54,234 bases of DNA from an uncultured Collinsella sp. (GCA_902478995.1 CABSNF010000003.1:1-54234); one strand, 5' to 3'. Positions 24,886 to 34,708 are shown, numbered from the stretch's first letter. Program-made: numbers and translations. The notes: generated by a model not told the origin, from the sequence alone.

Positions 24886-27594
24886 ATGCCCAAGATCGAT
24901 GTAGAAGAACAGCTCAAGCTGCGGTTTTTGCAGCCGTTGCCCTCATGCGTGCCGCGTCGTGTGGTGGTTTGGCACGATGCGGACGGCGAGTTTGCCCCTG
25001 AGTTTGAGCGATTGGCTGCCGTGGGTTTCGACGGTGCGGGGGCCGATGGCGGCGTTATGCCCGCTCACGGTGACTTTGAGCGCCCGGTTCGGTTTGTTGA
25101 GGCCTGCGAGGGCCGCATGTTTGCCGTCAAGAAACTCGTCAACCGCGATGACCTTGTGAGCGATATCTTGCTGTATCGCTGTTGCCCGCGCGGCAGGCTT
25201 GAGGGCGATTGGCTTGCCGATGTTGAGCTGTATGCTGACCGGTTTCAAGCTGATTATCTTTCGCTTTTGGCCGATCAACTGGGTATCGAGAATATCGATG
25301 CCGTGCGCGAGAGCCTGCGAGCGCACAAGGCGTTCTTTGTCGCCAAGTCCCGCTGCGCTAAGTTTGCCGCGTGTGTTCCGCATGCCTCGGGCGCATCCGA
25401 TATCGAACTCGGCATCCTTACGGTGATTTTTGGCGGTAAAGAGCTTGGTGACGCGCGTCCCGCGTTTGTGCTGCGTGGCTGTATGACCATGCTGCTGCAC
25501 GAGGGTCCCGAGGCGCTGGCCGAGTTGATGGACAAGTACTGCGTGCGCGATGTGCTCTCTGCCTTTATGCTTCGCTGCTATGGGTTTGAGGGGCCGCTGT
25601 ATGAGCGCGACTCATTGCTTATGCTTTCATCCCATGCGCTCCTTACAGCGGCGTCTACCGCGCTTCCCGAGGGAGCGCTCAAGGGGCTCGAAAACTATAT
25701 GGCTCCCGCCTACGGCCCCTATTGCCTTGAGGCGGTGCGTACGTGGGACCAGGCCGCCGATGCCCGGGCATCGAGCGAGGACCTATTTGAGATTTGTCGT
25801 TTAGTTGAGGATGCCCGCGGGCTCTTTGCACGGTTCGAGACCCTGCCGATCGATGCGCTGGCTTCGCTTGATGTGTTCCCGTGCGTCAACGAGGTTGTGC
25901 TCTCGCAGCTGTTCTGCTCGTTTGCGCAAGGTGCAGACCGTGTTGAGGATGCGCGTGCCTTTGCTGCGCGCCGTTGCGACCTAAGCTGGTACCGTCGTGT
26001 CGAGAGCTACTTTGACCTGCTTGTCACTGTGGCCGATATGTGCGCGTTTAGGCAGACGCACGCGGGTGGGTTCCATCTGGCGCAGTCCCAGCAGGTGTGG
26101 GATGCCTATACGTCCGAATGGTATGCCATGGACGCTGCCTATCGCCATATGTGCACCGCGTATCTGCGGGCACGCTCCGTCGAGTGCGATGCGCTCGAGG
26201 AACCTGCCCGCGCCGTGGCGGACTGGGCGGAGAATCTCTACAGCAACTGGTTCTTGGCGGATGCCAATGCCTGCTGGGCGGCTGCTGCGCAAGGGGAGTG
26301 GGCCGATTGCGGCTGCATCGATGGTCCCGCACGGCAGGATGAGTTTTACTGGCATGTGCTACCCGCCTTTGTGGGCTCTGCCAAAACAACGGTCGTTATC
26401 GTGAGCGATGCGCTGCGCTATGAGGTTGCCCGCGACGTTGCGGCGCTGCTCGAGCGCGAACGCGGCGGCAACGTCAAGGTATCTAGCATGCAGGCGGTCT
26501 TTCCCTCCATTACCGAGGTGGGCATGCCTGCGCTGCTGCCGCACCAGGTGCTTGAGCTTGCAGAGGATGGCGCGTTTGTGTTGGCTGACGACATGCCCAC
26601 TGCGACGACTCCGCAGCGCGAGGCCGTGCTTGCCCACGTTGAGCCTACAGCCCGCGCTTTGCGCTCGAGTACATACCTCAACATGGCGGGAACCGAGCGC
26701 AAGGCGATGCTCAAGGGCTCAAGACTTGTCTACCTCTATCACAACAAGATTGATGCCACGGGCGAGAAGGCCGCTACGCAGGATGACGTCTTCGATGCCT
26801 GTACGGACACCGTAGAGGAGCTTGCCGCGTTGGCGCGCCGCGTGTGCGCCGACGCCCCGGGCGCGCGTGTTGTTATAACGGCGGATCACGGCTTTATCTA
26901 CACGCGCCGGGAGCTCAGCGAGTGTCAGATGCTCGGCAAGCCAGATCTTCCCTTCCTTGACGCTCCCGTCATGCACGGCAAGCGTCATCTGGTGGTGCCC
27001 AACGAGGCCGTGGCCAAGCTTTCGGACGAGGTACGCGAGGTGTTTGTTAATGTTGACATGGGACGTTTGGGTGCCGGCTTTGAGGGGTTTGCCCCGCGCG
27101 AGAACGTGCACTTCAAGCGTCCCGGTGGTACTAACAACTACGTCCACGGCGGCATGAGCCTGCAGGAGCTTTGCGTTCCCGTTATTGGATTTTGGCGTGC
27201 GCGCTCGGGTTCCAAGGACTTTGTCGACACGCGCGCGGCGACGTTGCGCGTGCTAAGTGAGGGGCGCCGGGTGACCAACTCGCTCTTCTCGCTCAACTTG
27301 ATCCAGGAAGAACCAGCCCAAGGCAAGGTCTTGCCGTGCGAATACGAGCTGGTGTTTACCGATGCAAGCGGCAACGAGGTGAGCGATACGGTCAAGGCGC
27401 ATGCTAACAAGACTTCTGTTAATTCGCAGGAGCGCGTAGTGCATGCCAAGTTTGCGCTGCGCGCGGCGGATGGATTCTCGGCAAAGGGTCCGTACTATCT
27501 GGTCTGCCGCGAGCGCGAGACGGGCAAGATCGTTTGGCGTGAGACGTATACCATCGCTGTTTCGTTTGCCCCTGTTGCTGACTTTGGTTTTTAG
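24886..27594 (+). CDS. pglZ: BREX type 1 PglZ (alkaline phosphatase-like domain)
   Basis: 902 residues. The PglZ core of the alkaline-phosphatase superfamily appears in the middle: VIVSDALRYEVARD (metal ligand Asp508) and VITADHGFIYTRRE (Asp667, His668). The N-terminal roughly 450 residues are helical and lack catalytic motifs, and the C-terminal part from about 800 is beta-rich. PglZ is the hallmark protein of all BREX and Pgl systems and is required for both methylation and defence; metal-dependent phosphodiesterase activity has been reported for some members. ATG 24886 follows GTAAGGA, 23 bp after the PglX C-terminal frame. brxL starts 11 bp after its stop. Confidence 0.95.
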   Translation: MPKIDVEEQLKLRFLQPLPSCVPRRVVVWHDADGEFAPEFERLAAVGFDGAGADGGVMPAHGDFERPVRFVEACEGRMFAVKKLVNRDDLVSDILLYRCCPRGRLEGDWLADVELYADRFQADYLSLLADQLGIENIDAVRESLRAHKAFFVAKSRCAKFAACVPHASGASDIELGILTVIFGGKELGDARPAFVLRGCMTMLLHEGPEALAELMDKYCVRDVLSAFMLRCYGFEGPLYERDSLLMLSSHALLTAASTALPEGALKGLENYMAPAYGPYCLEAVRTWDQAADARASSEDLFEICRLVEDARGLFARFETLPIDALASLDVFPCVNEVVLSQLFCSFAQGADRVEDARAFAARRCDLSWYRRVESYFDLLVTVADMCAFRQTHAGGFHLAQSQQVWDAYTSEWYAMDAAYRHMCTAYLRARSVECDALEEPARAVADWAENLYSNWFLADANACWAAAAQGEWADCGCIDGPARQDEFYWHVLPAFVGSAKTTVVIVSDALRYEVARDVAALLERERGGNVKVSSMQAVFPSITEVGMPALLPHQVLELAEDGAFVLADDMPTATTPQREAVLAHVEPTARALRSSTYLNMAGTERKAMLKGSRLVYLYHNKIDATGEKAATQDDVFDACTDTVEELAALARRVCADAPGARVVITADHGFIYTRRELSECQMLGKPDLPFLDAPVMHGKRHLVVPNEAVAKLSDEVREVFVNVDMGRLGAGFEGFAPRENVHFKRPGGTNNYVHGGMSLQELCVPVIGFWRARSGSKDFVDTRAATLRVLSEGRRVTNSLFSLNLIQEEPAQGKVLPCEYELVFTDASGNEVSDTVKAHANKTSVNSQERVVHAKFALRAADGFSAKGPYYLVCRERETGKIVWRETYTIAVSFAPVADFGF

Positions 27595-27605
27595 GAGTGC
27601 GCCCT

Positions 27606-29957
27606 ATGTTTGATAGCCATGACGACGGTCTGTGGGAAGTTCCCTTGATTGATGTGGATGTGCCTGCGGAGGCTGCGGCGCCTGCGGAGGCGCCGGCGGC
27701 TGAGGCTGCTGCGCCTGCCCCGGAGCCGGTGATTGCTGCCGCGCCCGTGGGGGCTGCGGTGCCCGCCGAGGACGGATCCTCGACCGATGGCTATGACCGG
27801 GCTGCGGCCGAGGCCCCCGAGGACGACGGCTACGACATGGACGGGCTTGATGGCAAACTGCTCGAGCACTTTGCTGGCAAGATCGTGCGCAAGGACCTGA
27901 CGGCCTTTATGAAGCGCGGTGCCAACGTGCCCACCTTTGTGTTGGAGTATCTGCTGGGTATGTACTGCTCGACCGATGACGAGGAAGCCGTGGCAGAGGG
28001 TTTGGAGCGCATCCGCAGGATCCTCACCGATAACTACGTGCGTCCCGACGAGTCCGAGCGCATTAAGTCCAAGATTCGCGAACTGGGCCGCTTTACCATC
28101 ATCGACAAGGTGACGGCCAAGCTCGACGAGTACAAAGACATCTACGTGGCATCGTTTGCCAATCTGACTATCGAGCCGTTTGTGATGCCGGCCGAGTACG
28201 TGCGCGACTATTCCAAGATTCTGCAGGGTGGCATTTGGTGCATTATGAGCATCGAGTATCGTCACCCCTTGGATGAGGAAGACGAGTTTGGCATGGAGGT
28301 CTTTGGCGACGATGCGCCGCGCCGCTCCAAGGCCAAGCGCAAAAAGCGCGGCCCCGAGGACTCTCCGTTTAGCGTGGCGTCGCTCACGCCCATCCAGATG
28401 CCCAACCTGGACCTGGATGCTATGGTCGACGAGCGCCAGTATTTCTCGCGCGACGAATGGCTCAACATGCTGCTGCGCTCCGCTGGCTATGAGCCCAGCG
28501 AGCTTTCCGAGAAAGAGCGCCTGCACTTTATCGAGCGCATGGTGCCGCTTATCGAGCGCAACTACAACCTTTGCGAGCTGGGTCCCCGCGGCACCGGCAA
28601 GAGCCATATCTACAAAGAGGTTTCGCCCTACGCCATCTTGCTTTCGGGCGGCCAGACCACCACGGCCAACCTGTTCGGCCGTATGAACTCCATGCGCGCC
28701 GACCGCGTGGGCTTGGTGGGTCACTGGGACTGCGTGACGTTTGACGAGGTCGCCGGCATGCGCTTTAAGGACACCAACGCCGTGCAGATCATGAAGGACT
28801 ACATGGCGAGCGGCAGCTACGCGCGCGGCCGCGACCAGATTAACGCCGATGCCTCCATGGTCTTTGAGGGCAACATCAACGACACCGTGCAAAATGTCCT
28901 TAAGACCACGCACCTGTTTGATCCGTTCCCGCCGGAGTTTAACAACGATTCGGCCTTCTTCGACCGTATTCACTATTACCTGCCGGGCTGGGAGATTCCC
29001 AAGATGCGCTCGAGCCTGCTGACCGGGCATTATGGCCTGATCACCGACTGCCTGTCGGAGTTTTGCAAGGAGATGCGCCGCAAGGACTTTACGCACCATA
29101 TCGACCGGTATTTCCGCTTTAACAGCGACTTTAACAAGCGTGACGAGATCGCCGTGCGCAAGACCTTTAGCGGACTTGCCAAGCTGCTGTTCCCCGACGA
29201 GGCCATGGACAAGGACGACGTACGCTGGCTGTTGGACTACGCCATCGAGGGCCGTCGCCGCGTAAAGGAGCAGCTCAAGATTATGGCGGGCGTCGAGTTT
29301 ATCGACGTCAACCTGGGCTATATGGATGCCGACAACCCGCAGGACGTGCATGTGGTGCGCGTGCCCGAGCAGAGCGAGGACACGCTGATTCCCGACGGGC
29401 CGCTGCTGTCCGGCCATGTGTTTGGCGTGGGCAGGTCGCAGGGCGGCGAGGTTGCCGTGTACAAGTTGGAGAACAAGGCCGTTGCCGGCGAGTGCAAGTT
29501 TAAGCACGAGGGCGTGGCCTTTAACAAGCCGGTGCGCGATACGCTGGAGGCCGCGTTCGACAACTTTGTGAACCTGGCGAACCGCGTGGCGCCGGGTATG
29601 CACATTGGCTCCAAGGATTACCTGTTGTTCTACAACGACCTGCAGAGCAAGGGCCTGTCCGAGGAAGTTTCGCTCGCCGAGTTTGTGGGCCTGTGCTCCG
29701 CGGCATGCAATCGCCCGGTGATGCCCGCGCTGGCGATTCCGGGAATCTTGCGCATGTCGGGCTCCATGGATGAAATCCGCGGGCTCGAGGACATTATGCG
29801 CGTGGCCAAAAACGCCGGCGCCAAGCGCGTGATTTTGCCGCTGAGCGCTATCGCGGGCCTGCAGAGTGTTTCTTCCGAGATTATTTCGGGGTTGAGCCCG
29901 GTGTTCTACATGGATGGGGACCCGGTTGATGCCGCGAAGAAGGCGCTGGATCTGTAG
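27606..29957 (+). CDS. brxL: BREX type 1 Lon-like AAA+ protein BrxL
   Basis: 783 residues. Walker A is GPRGTGKSH (326-334, Lys332) and Walker B is VTFDEVAG. The C-terminal Lon-protease-like fold ends with LPLSAIAGLQSVSSEIISGLSPVFY and appears to lack a usual Ser-Lys pair in the expected context; E. coli BrxL acts as a DNA-binding hexamer rather than a proven protease. Unusual: the first 80 residues are an Ala/Pro/Glu/Asp-rich, low-complexity tail before the normal family start (KLLEHFAGKIVRKDL near 83), and a basic insert RRSKAKRKKRG lies near 240. ATG 27606 has GGAG at 27594; the GTG at 27597 is less likely. It is the last canonical gene of the operon. Confidence 0.94.
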   Translation: MFDSHDDGLWEVPLIDVDVPAEAAAPAEAPAAEAAAPAPEPVIAAAPVGAAVPAEDGSSTDGYDRAAAEAPEDDGYDMDGLDGKLLEHFAGKIVRKDLTAFMKRGANVPTFVLEYLLGMYCSTDDEEAVAEGLERIRRILTDNYVRPDESERIKSKIRELGRFTIIDKVTAKLDEYKDIYVASFANLTIEPFVMPAEYVRDYSKILQGGIWCIMSIEYRHPLDEEDEFGMEVFGDDAPRRSKAKRKKRGPEDSPFSVASLTPIQMPNLDLDAMVDERQYFSRDEWLNMLLRSAGYEPSELSEKERLHFIERMVPLIERNYNLCELGPRGTGKSHIYKEVSPYAILLSGGQTTTANLFGRMNSMRADRVGLVGHWDCVTFDEVAGMRFKDTNAVQIMKDYMASGSYARGRDQINADASMVFEGNINDTVQNVLKTTHLFDPFPPEFNNDSAFFDRIHYYLPGWEIPKMRSSLLTGHYGLITDCLSEFCKEMRRKDFTHHIDRYFRFNSDFNKRDEIAVRKTFSGLAKLLFPDEAMDKDDVRWLLDYAIEGRRRVKEQLKIMAGVEFIDVNLGYMDADNPQDVHVVRVPEQSEDTLIPDGPLLSGHVFGVGRSQGGEVAVYKLENKAVAGECKFKHEGVAFNKPVRDTLEAAFDNFVNLANRVAPGMHIGSKDYLLFYNDLQSKGLSEEVSLAEFVGLCSAACNRPVMPALAIPGILRMSGSMDEIRGLEDIMRVAKNAGAKRVILPLSAIAGLQSVSSEIISGLSPVFYMDGDPVDAAKKALDL

Positions 29958-30031
29958 GGGTGCGGGCGTGCGGGTTTGCGTACGCGTGGGCCCGCGAGCG
30001 TATTGGCGTGTTCGGGTAAGGAGGCCTTGCC

Positions 30032-31396
30032 ATGGCGGGCGAGCGTTCTGTTGGTGAGCTGCTCGACGAGCTGTTTGGCTTTGAATCGGTGGCCAAACGC
30101 CAGGCTGCGCTTGAGCAGTATGATCGCGGGGAGTTGGCGCGCAAGGCGCGCTCCCGCGAACTGCTGGGCGTGCTTAGGGGTGTCGAGGCTGCCGAGCACG
30201 CTGCGCGCGAGTCTGCCGTGCGGGCTGTTGACGGGTATGTTCGCCGCGTCGAGGGCGCGGCCCTTGTGCGCGCTCGCAAGCAGGCGGGTGTTGTGGGCTC
30301 GCTGCAGATGGAGCGCCGCTATGCTGCCTTTTTGCGCATGGAGGACAAGGCCGAGTTGCTGACGCGACTGGAGCAGACGCTTGCGTTTATCGAGGTAAAG
30401 CTGCGCGCCAATACGGCGGACAGGGTTCGCGCGGCGTACGATGCCGCGGGGGCTTTGGTGTTGCAGGACGCGGCGCGTTTGGGCGACGTGCGCGTTGCCG
30501 AGGCCGTGCCCCTGGATGCCGATCTGCTGTGTACGCAGCTGGAGCAGATGCGCTGTGCCGCCGACGCGACGGACCTTGCGGGTATGATCACAGCGACGTT
30601 TGAGTCCGAGTTGAGTGCGACGGGGTCGCAGCGTGCTGACGGGTTTACGGGCGATTTGGCTGGCGATGTTGCTAGTGACGTGGCGTTGGGGCGTGAACTT
30701 ACCAACGTGCGCGGCGCTGCGCAGCGAGCGCGCTTGGCGGCGCAGGCGTATCGGGCCGAGCGCGCCGCCCGCGTTGCGGGGAGCACGGTGGAGCCTTCGG
30801 GGCTGCCGGAGCCTGCTTGCGTTGCGTGCGAGACGGCGTGCGATGCCGGTTTGCTTTCCGAGCTGCTTGTTCAGGTTAAGATGTCGTTTGAGACCTACCG
30901 TCGTGTTGTTGCCGACGGCGGGTTGTTCTGTGCGTTTGGCTCCGGCTCACCGCATGGGATTTGCCGGGGCTCGAGCTATTTAGACTATGATTCTCGGCTT
31001 GACGAAGACGTGCTGGTGGGCGAGTACGACGGCGCTACCAGGCATGATGTTCGGCGTGAGGTCGCGATTCCCGAGCTTGTGGATGAGGCTTCGACTGATG
31101 GCGGCGACTCGCTCGAGGTTGCCGTGGCACGCATGCGCGAGTTCAATGAGCGTCGCTACGATGGTGTGCTGGATGAGGACCCTGCGCGCCATGTGAATGC
31201 GTTTTGGTATGGACTCAAAAAGCTCAGTCAGTATTGCGAGGCTGCCGTGCGTGTGGACGAGTGTGCTTGGGATTGCTTTATCGATAAGGTGCAGTTCGCC
31301 TACGATGAGCCCGTGGGGCGCCTGGCCACGCAGATGGACGACAAGCAGGTTGCGGCTTTTGTTGCTGCCGTGGAAGTGCTTGGCGCTGGTGAGTAA
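30032..31396 (+). CDS. Unknown protein downstream of brxL
   Basis: 454 residues, not recognised. The N-terminal half (1-250) is strongly helical with Ala/Arg-rich heptad-like stretches (probable coiled coil). Between 265 and 310 there are several cysteines (ACVACETACD, LLVQVKMSF, GLFCAFGSGSPHGICRG) that might bind a metal. The C-terminal part is acidic, ending ATQMDDKQVAAFVAAVEVLG. ATG 30032 has GTAAGGAGG upstream, 74 bp after brxL. It is probably co-transcribed with the operon and with the small gene that follows. It could be a BREX accessory factor or a host gene flanking the island; nothing in the sequence decides. Confidence 0.6.
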   Translation: MAGERSVGELLDELFGFESVAKRQAALEQYDRGELARKARSRELLGVLRGVEAAEHAARESAVRAVDGYVRRVEGAALVRARKQAGVVGSLQMERRYAAFLRMEDKAELLTRLEQTLAFIEVKLRANTADRVRAAYDAAGALVLQDAARLGDVRVAEAVPLDADLLCTQLEQMRCAADATDLAGMITATFESELSATGSQRADGFTGDLAGDVASDVALGRELTNVRGAAQRARLAAQAYRAERAARVAGSTVEPSGLPEPACVACETACDAGLLSELLVQVKMSFETYRRVVADGGLFCAFGSGSPHGICRGSSYLDYDSRLDEDVLVGEYDGATRHDVRREVAIPELVDEASTDGGDSLEVAVARMREFNERRYDGVLDEDPARHVNAFWYGLKKLSQYCEAAVRVDECAWDCFIDKVQFAYDEPVGRLATQMDDKQVAAFVAAVEVLGAGE

Positions 31397-31423
31397 GGGC
31401 TTGGCTCGATAGGAGGTTGCACC

Positions 31424-31615
31424 ATGAAGATCGACGTTGATGTAGACCAATTGCGCGAGAGCCTGCTCGATCGCGCGGGGAGTGCGGCGGGTGCGGGCTT
31501 TCCGGCTGCCATGCTCGACGTAGCGGATATCGAGGATGAGTCGCCCCAAGAGCTCCTAGCGCGAGCCGAATGCGAAGGCCTCGACCTCCGCGACTTTGCC
31601 GTCGACGATGACTAG
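31424..31615 (+). CDS. Small acidic unknown protein
   Basis: 63 residues, acidic (IEDESPQELLARAECEG, then FAVDDD at the C terminus), with the ideal ribosome site AGGAGG seven bases before ATG 31424. It lies 27 bp after the 454-residue gene, so the two form a couplet. No family recognised. Small acidic proteins at the end of defence operons may be inhibitors, antitoxins or anti-restriction regulators, but this is speculation. The next sequence is the mosaic repeat element at 31615. Confidence 0.5.
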   Translation: MKIDVDVDQLRESLLDRAGSAAGAGFPAAMLDVADIEDESPQELLARAECEGLDLRDFAVDDD

Positions 31616-31941
31616 GGTAGCTAATTTGGGACGGGCGTCTGCGCCCGCAGCTGCGCGAAAATGCACGATAAGCCGTCCCAATGGAGCCTAATGAGCTCGC
31701 GACCGTTCTATTTTGACTGCACGCTGGCTAAGTGAGTAGACTTTTTTGGAAATCCTGAGCACCCGACAAATTTGCTTCAACAAACCCGCAGGTCACAGAC
31801 TTGTGCTTTGGTGACTTGGTCGGCGATTCGACAAAAGTCTACTCACTTAGTTTTGAGAGACGCCAATTGTCCGCAACGAGACCCCAGCCGGGGCGATTGA
31901 TGCTCAAATGTAGCCAATTCGGGACGTCTACCCCCTGGCCG
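31615..31941 (+). repeat. Mosaic repeat element, copy A
   Basis: Starts GGTAGCTAATTTGGGACGGG and contains the perfect 18-bp inverted repeat CTAAGTGAGTAGACTTTT (31728-31745 and 31833-31850), with GCAGGTCACAGACTTGT and TTGTCCGCAACGAGACCCC conserved. The same order of sequences recurs at 34718-35098. It fills the whole gap between the BREX-adjacent genes and the antiporter. No gene inside. Confidence 0.85.
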
Positions 31942-33543
31942 CTACGACGCGAGCGTGGCGATGACGGCTTCGTCGCCGGCGTGTATGAGGGTGTTGCCGT
32001 CGGGGATGATCGTTTGACCGTCGCGCTTGAGCATCACGACGATAAAGGGGTGCTTGCCTTGCGGTACGTCGCGTAGACGTTGGCCGGCCAGACGCCCGCG
32101 GGGTGTCACGGTGACCTCGCGCAGCGTAACCTCGGCACGCTCTTCAAACGTCGGCGCGGCCATAACCAGAAGGTCGCCTTCTTCAATTACGGTATCACCG
32201 TTGGGCAGCACGGGGTGTGCGCCGTCGCGCAGCACCAGGACCACCAGCATATCCGTCGCGCTGCCAATATCCGCGAGCGAGCGACCGGCAAACGGATGGC
32301 CCGCACCCACCTTGAGCTTGACAAACGACATGCCGTCTTCGTCGCGGTAGTCGTTAAAGGTGCGGCGCACGTCGCCTTCCGCGTCGATCATGTCGAGTTT
32401 CTTCGCCACTGCCGGCAGCAGCGAACCCTGCACCACAATGCTCGCCACGGCAATCACAAAGACCAGGTCAAACAGGTCGTGGCCGCCGGGAACGCCGGCT
32501 ATCACGGCAAAGAGACTAAAGACGACCGAAGCCGCGCCGCGTAGGCCCGCCCAGCTTACGAGCGCTACCTGGCGAGGGTTTGTCTTAAAGGGCGCCAGCA
32601 GCAGACCGACGGCGATGGGGCGGCTCACAAAGAGCATAAACGCCATGAGGGCCAGGCCCGGCAGCAGCATTTGCGGCAGGCGTGCGGGCGTCACGAGCAG
32701 GCCGAGCAAAAAGAAGATGGTCATCTCGGCCATCTCGGTGAGGGTGTCGAAGAAGTGCGCCAGCTCGACCTTACCGGTGATGTCGCTCGCGCCTAGCACG
32801 ATGCCGGCAAGGTACACGGCTAAAAAGCCGTTACCGCCCAGGTAGCTCGGCAGCGCGTAGGCAACGATCGCCACGGCGAACAAGAAGATGGTCTGCGCAC
32901 CTTCGGCTGTTGCATGCGCGCGCTCGATCAGGCGGCCCGATGCCCAGCCGATGGCAATACCCAGGCCCACGCCCAGGATGATCTGCTTGGCCAGCAGCAC
33001 GGGGATGTTAACGTCGCCGCCCGCCGCGAGGGTCGCGAGCACCGCGGTAAGCATGTAGGCGACGGGATCGTTGGAGCCCGATTCGACCTCGAGCAGCGAG
33101 TCGGTGCCGCCTCTCAGCGACAGGCTGTGCTCGCGCAGTACGCTAAAGACGCTGGCCGCATCGGTCGACGCCACGACCGAGCCCAGCAGCAGACCGCCGA
33201 TCCAGTCGAAGCCCAGTATAAAGTGCGCGAACACGCCGGTGATGCCAGCGGTGACGATGACGCCGAGCGTGCTCAGCAGTATCGCGGGCACGGCGACAGG
33301 TTTGGCGCGGTCGATGTTGGTGTTAAAGCCGCCGTAGAACATGATGAACAGCAGCGCCGTGCTGCAGACGGTTTCGGTGAGCGCATAGTCGCTAAAGTCG
33401 ATATGCGCCGGACCGTTGACGCCCAGCAGCATGCCCAGCGCGATAAAGATAAGCAGGGTGGGGAAGGGGAGCTTTTTTCCGACGGGTTTGATGGTCAGGC
33501 ACAGAATAATGACGAGGCCGATAAAGAGAAGAATCTGGTTCAT
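31942..33543 (-). CDS. CPA1-type K+(Na+)/H+ antiporter with C-terminal regulatory domains
   Basis: 533 residues. About 12-13 membrane helices (1-385) of the cation:proton antiporter-1 fold, including the conserved GSVVASTDAASVFSVL and EVESGSNDPVAYML segments with the paired acidic residues for ion/proton exchange. The cytosolic C terminus (about 400-533) has two RCK_C/TrkA_C-like domains (MSFVKLKVGAGHPFAGRSL and a second around PRGRLAGQRLRDVPQG), as in the NhaP2/CvrA type of K+/H+ antiporters; these probably bind a nucleotide ligand. ATG 33543 (MNQILLFIG) is the annotated start; only weak ribosome-site sequence is seen. It is monocistronic on the minus strand, flanked by repeat copy A downstream. 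Confidence 0.92.
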   Translation of the reverse strand: MNQILLFIGLVIILCLTIKPVGKKLPFPTLLIFIALGMLLGVNGPAHIDFSDYALTETVCSTALLFIMFYGGFNTNIDRAKPVAVPAILLSTLGVIVTAGITGVFAHFILGFDWIGGLLLGSVVASTDAASVFSVLREHSLSLRGGTDSLLEVESGSNDPVAYMLTAVLATLAAGGDVNIPVLLAKQIILGVGLGIAIGWASGRLIERAHATAEGAQTIFLFAVAIVAYALPSYLGGNGFLAVYLAGIVLGASDITGKVELAHFFDTLTEMAEMTIFFLLGLLVTPARLPQMLLPGLALMAFMLFVSRPIAVGLLLAPFKTNPRQVALVSWAGLRGAASVVFSLFAVIAGVPGGHDLFDLVFVIAVASIVVQGSLLPAVAKKLDMIDAEGDVRRTFNDYRDEDGMSFVKLKVGAGHPFAGRSLADIGSATDMLVVLVLRDGAHPVLPNGDTVIEEGDLLVMAAPTFEERAEVTLREVTVTPRGRLAGQRLRDVPQGKHPFIVVMLKRDGQTIIPDGNTLIHAGDEAVIATLAS

Positions 33544-33868
33544 GGATAGTGTCCGCTCCTGGGTGGTTGGCGTGGCACGGTCAGTTATCTGCGGTTATTT
33601 GTACCCAAAGGTGGTGGGTTTATGGGTCTGGATTGCGGGCGTGCGCATTTTCGACACGAGGCCGCGACGCGAGCGACGCTGGTCGGGACGCTGGGCCAGA
33701 CGGCGTGGCGTGAGCGGTGCGGGTTGGTAGGCGTGCGCTGGCGACCGTTGACGGTATGCAACCCTTTCCAGCTTTATTGCAACGGAGTACAATGGGTAAC
33801 GTTTAAGTTCAACTTGAAGTTTTAGCCGTGGCATCGGGCTTCGGCCGTAATGCAGGGAAAGGCGTTCC
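33544..33868. other. Intergenic region between antiporter and phosphatase; divergent promoters expected
   Basis: There is no gene in these 325 bp. On the plus strand a candidate promoter TTTCCA (33765-33770), 17 bp, TACAAT (33788-33793) lies about 75 bp before the phosphatase. AAGTTCAACTT at about 33806 is a short dyad. Confidence 0.4.
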
Positions 33869-34708
33869 ATGGCGATCTATGTGACATCTGATGCTCACGG
33901 GCACGTGCGTGCGCTTGACGAGGCCCTGTCCAAGATTTCGCTGGCGTCCGACGATACACTGTACGTGCTGGGTGACATGATTGATCGCGGTCCCGATCCG
34001 GTTGGCGTTATTAAGCTCGTGCGCTCGCTGCCTAACGCTCGCGTGCTTAAGGGCAACCACGAGCAAATCATGCTCGATGCCATTATTGGCCAGGACCCGC
34101 TCGATGCCGAGACCTGGGATATCAACGGCGGTTGGACTACCCGTCAGCAGCTCAACGATATGGAATTTGAGGCGTACGAGGAGCTCGTGCGTTGGATGGC
34201 GACGCTGCCGCTCTACGCGGTGGCCGAGACTGACGAGCGTTTGTACCTGCTGGTGCACGCCGGCATCCAGACCGAGGCGGCGCGGGCGTTTTTGCTTGAA
34301 CATGGGGTTGATTGTGCCGATGGTACGGGGGCGGTGGATGTCGATCGCGAACTGCTGAAGCAGATGCTTGCGGTGCAGTCGTCCGATGACCTGCTTTGGA
34401 TTCGCCATGGCTATTGGGATGCGCCGACGGGGCTGCTTTCTTCCGAGGGCAAGGGCCCGGTCGTGGTGAGCGGGCACACGCCCACGGTGTCGCTTGGGCG
34501 TTATTGCGAGGTCGGCGGTCTGGCGGGACTCGATGAGGAGTCGGGCCGCGGGCAGATCGTGCGCCTGGGCGGCGAGGATACCGCCGGTGTGCCCGACCGC
34601 ATTGACATCGACTGCGCCGCCGCCACCGGCTCCGAGTTCGGCCGCGTCGGGATCCTGCGGCTCGATGATGGGGCTGAGTTCTACGCGAATATTCGCCCCG
34701 GGGAATAA
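33869..34708 (+). CDS. Calcineurin-like metallophosphoesterase (PrpA/ApaH type)
   Basis: 279-residue two-metal phosphoesterase. The motifs are in order: SDAHGH (Asp8, His10), GDMIDRG (Asp36, Asp39), GNHEQ (Asn63, His64), a late VHAG, and SGHTP. This is the pattern of bacterial PPP-like serine/threonine phosphatases (PrpA) and diadenosine tetraphosphatase ApaH. The additional C-terminal segment (DCAAATGSEFGRVGILRL) is a beta-sheet end seen in these families. Substrate (protein phosphoserine, Ap4A, or other) is undecided. ATG 33869 follows CAGGGAAAGG. It is monocistronic and followed by repeat copy B. Confidence 0.9.
   Translation: MAIYVTSDAHGHVRALDEALSKISLASDDTLYVLGDMIDRGPDPVGVIKLVRSLPNARVLKGNHEQIMLDAIIGQDPLDAETWDINGGWTTRQQLNDMEFEAYEELVRWMATLPLYAVAETDERLYLLVHAGIQTEAARAFLLEHGVDCADGTGAVDVDRELLKQMLAVQSSDDLLWIRHGYWDAPTGLLSSEGKGPVVVSGHTPTVSLGRYCEVGGLAGLDEESGRGQIVRLGGEDTAGVPDRIDIDCAAATGSEFGRVGILRLDDGAEFYANIRPGE

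Noticed and set aside
27591..29603. A 670-codon open frame antisense to brxL
   Set aside because: It is the shadow of a G+C-rich gene with strong codon bias. It has no ribosome site and no recognisable domain, whereas the plus-strand frame has Walker motifs and the BrxL order.
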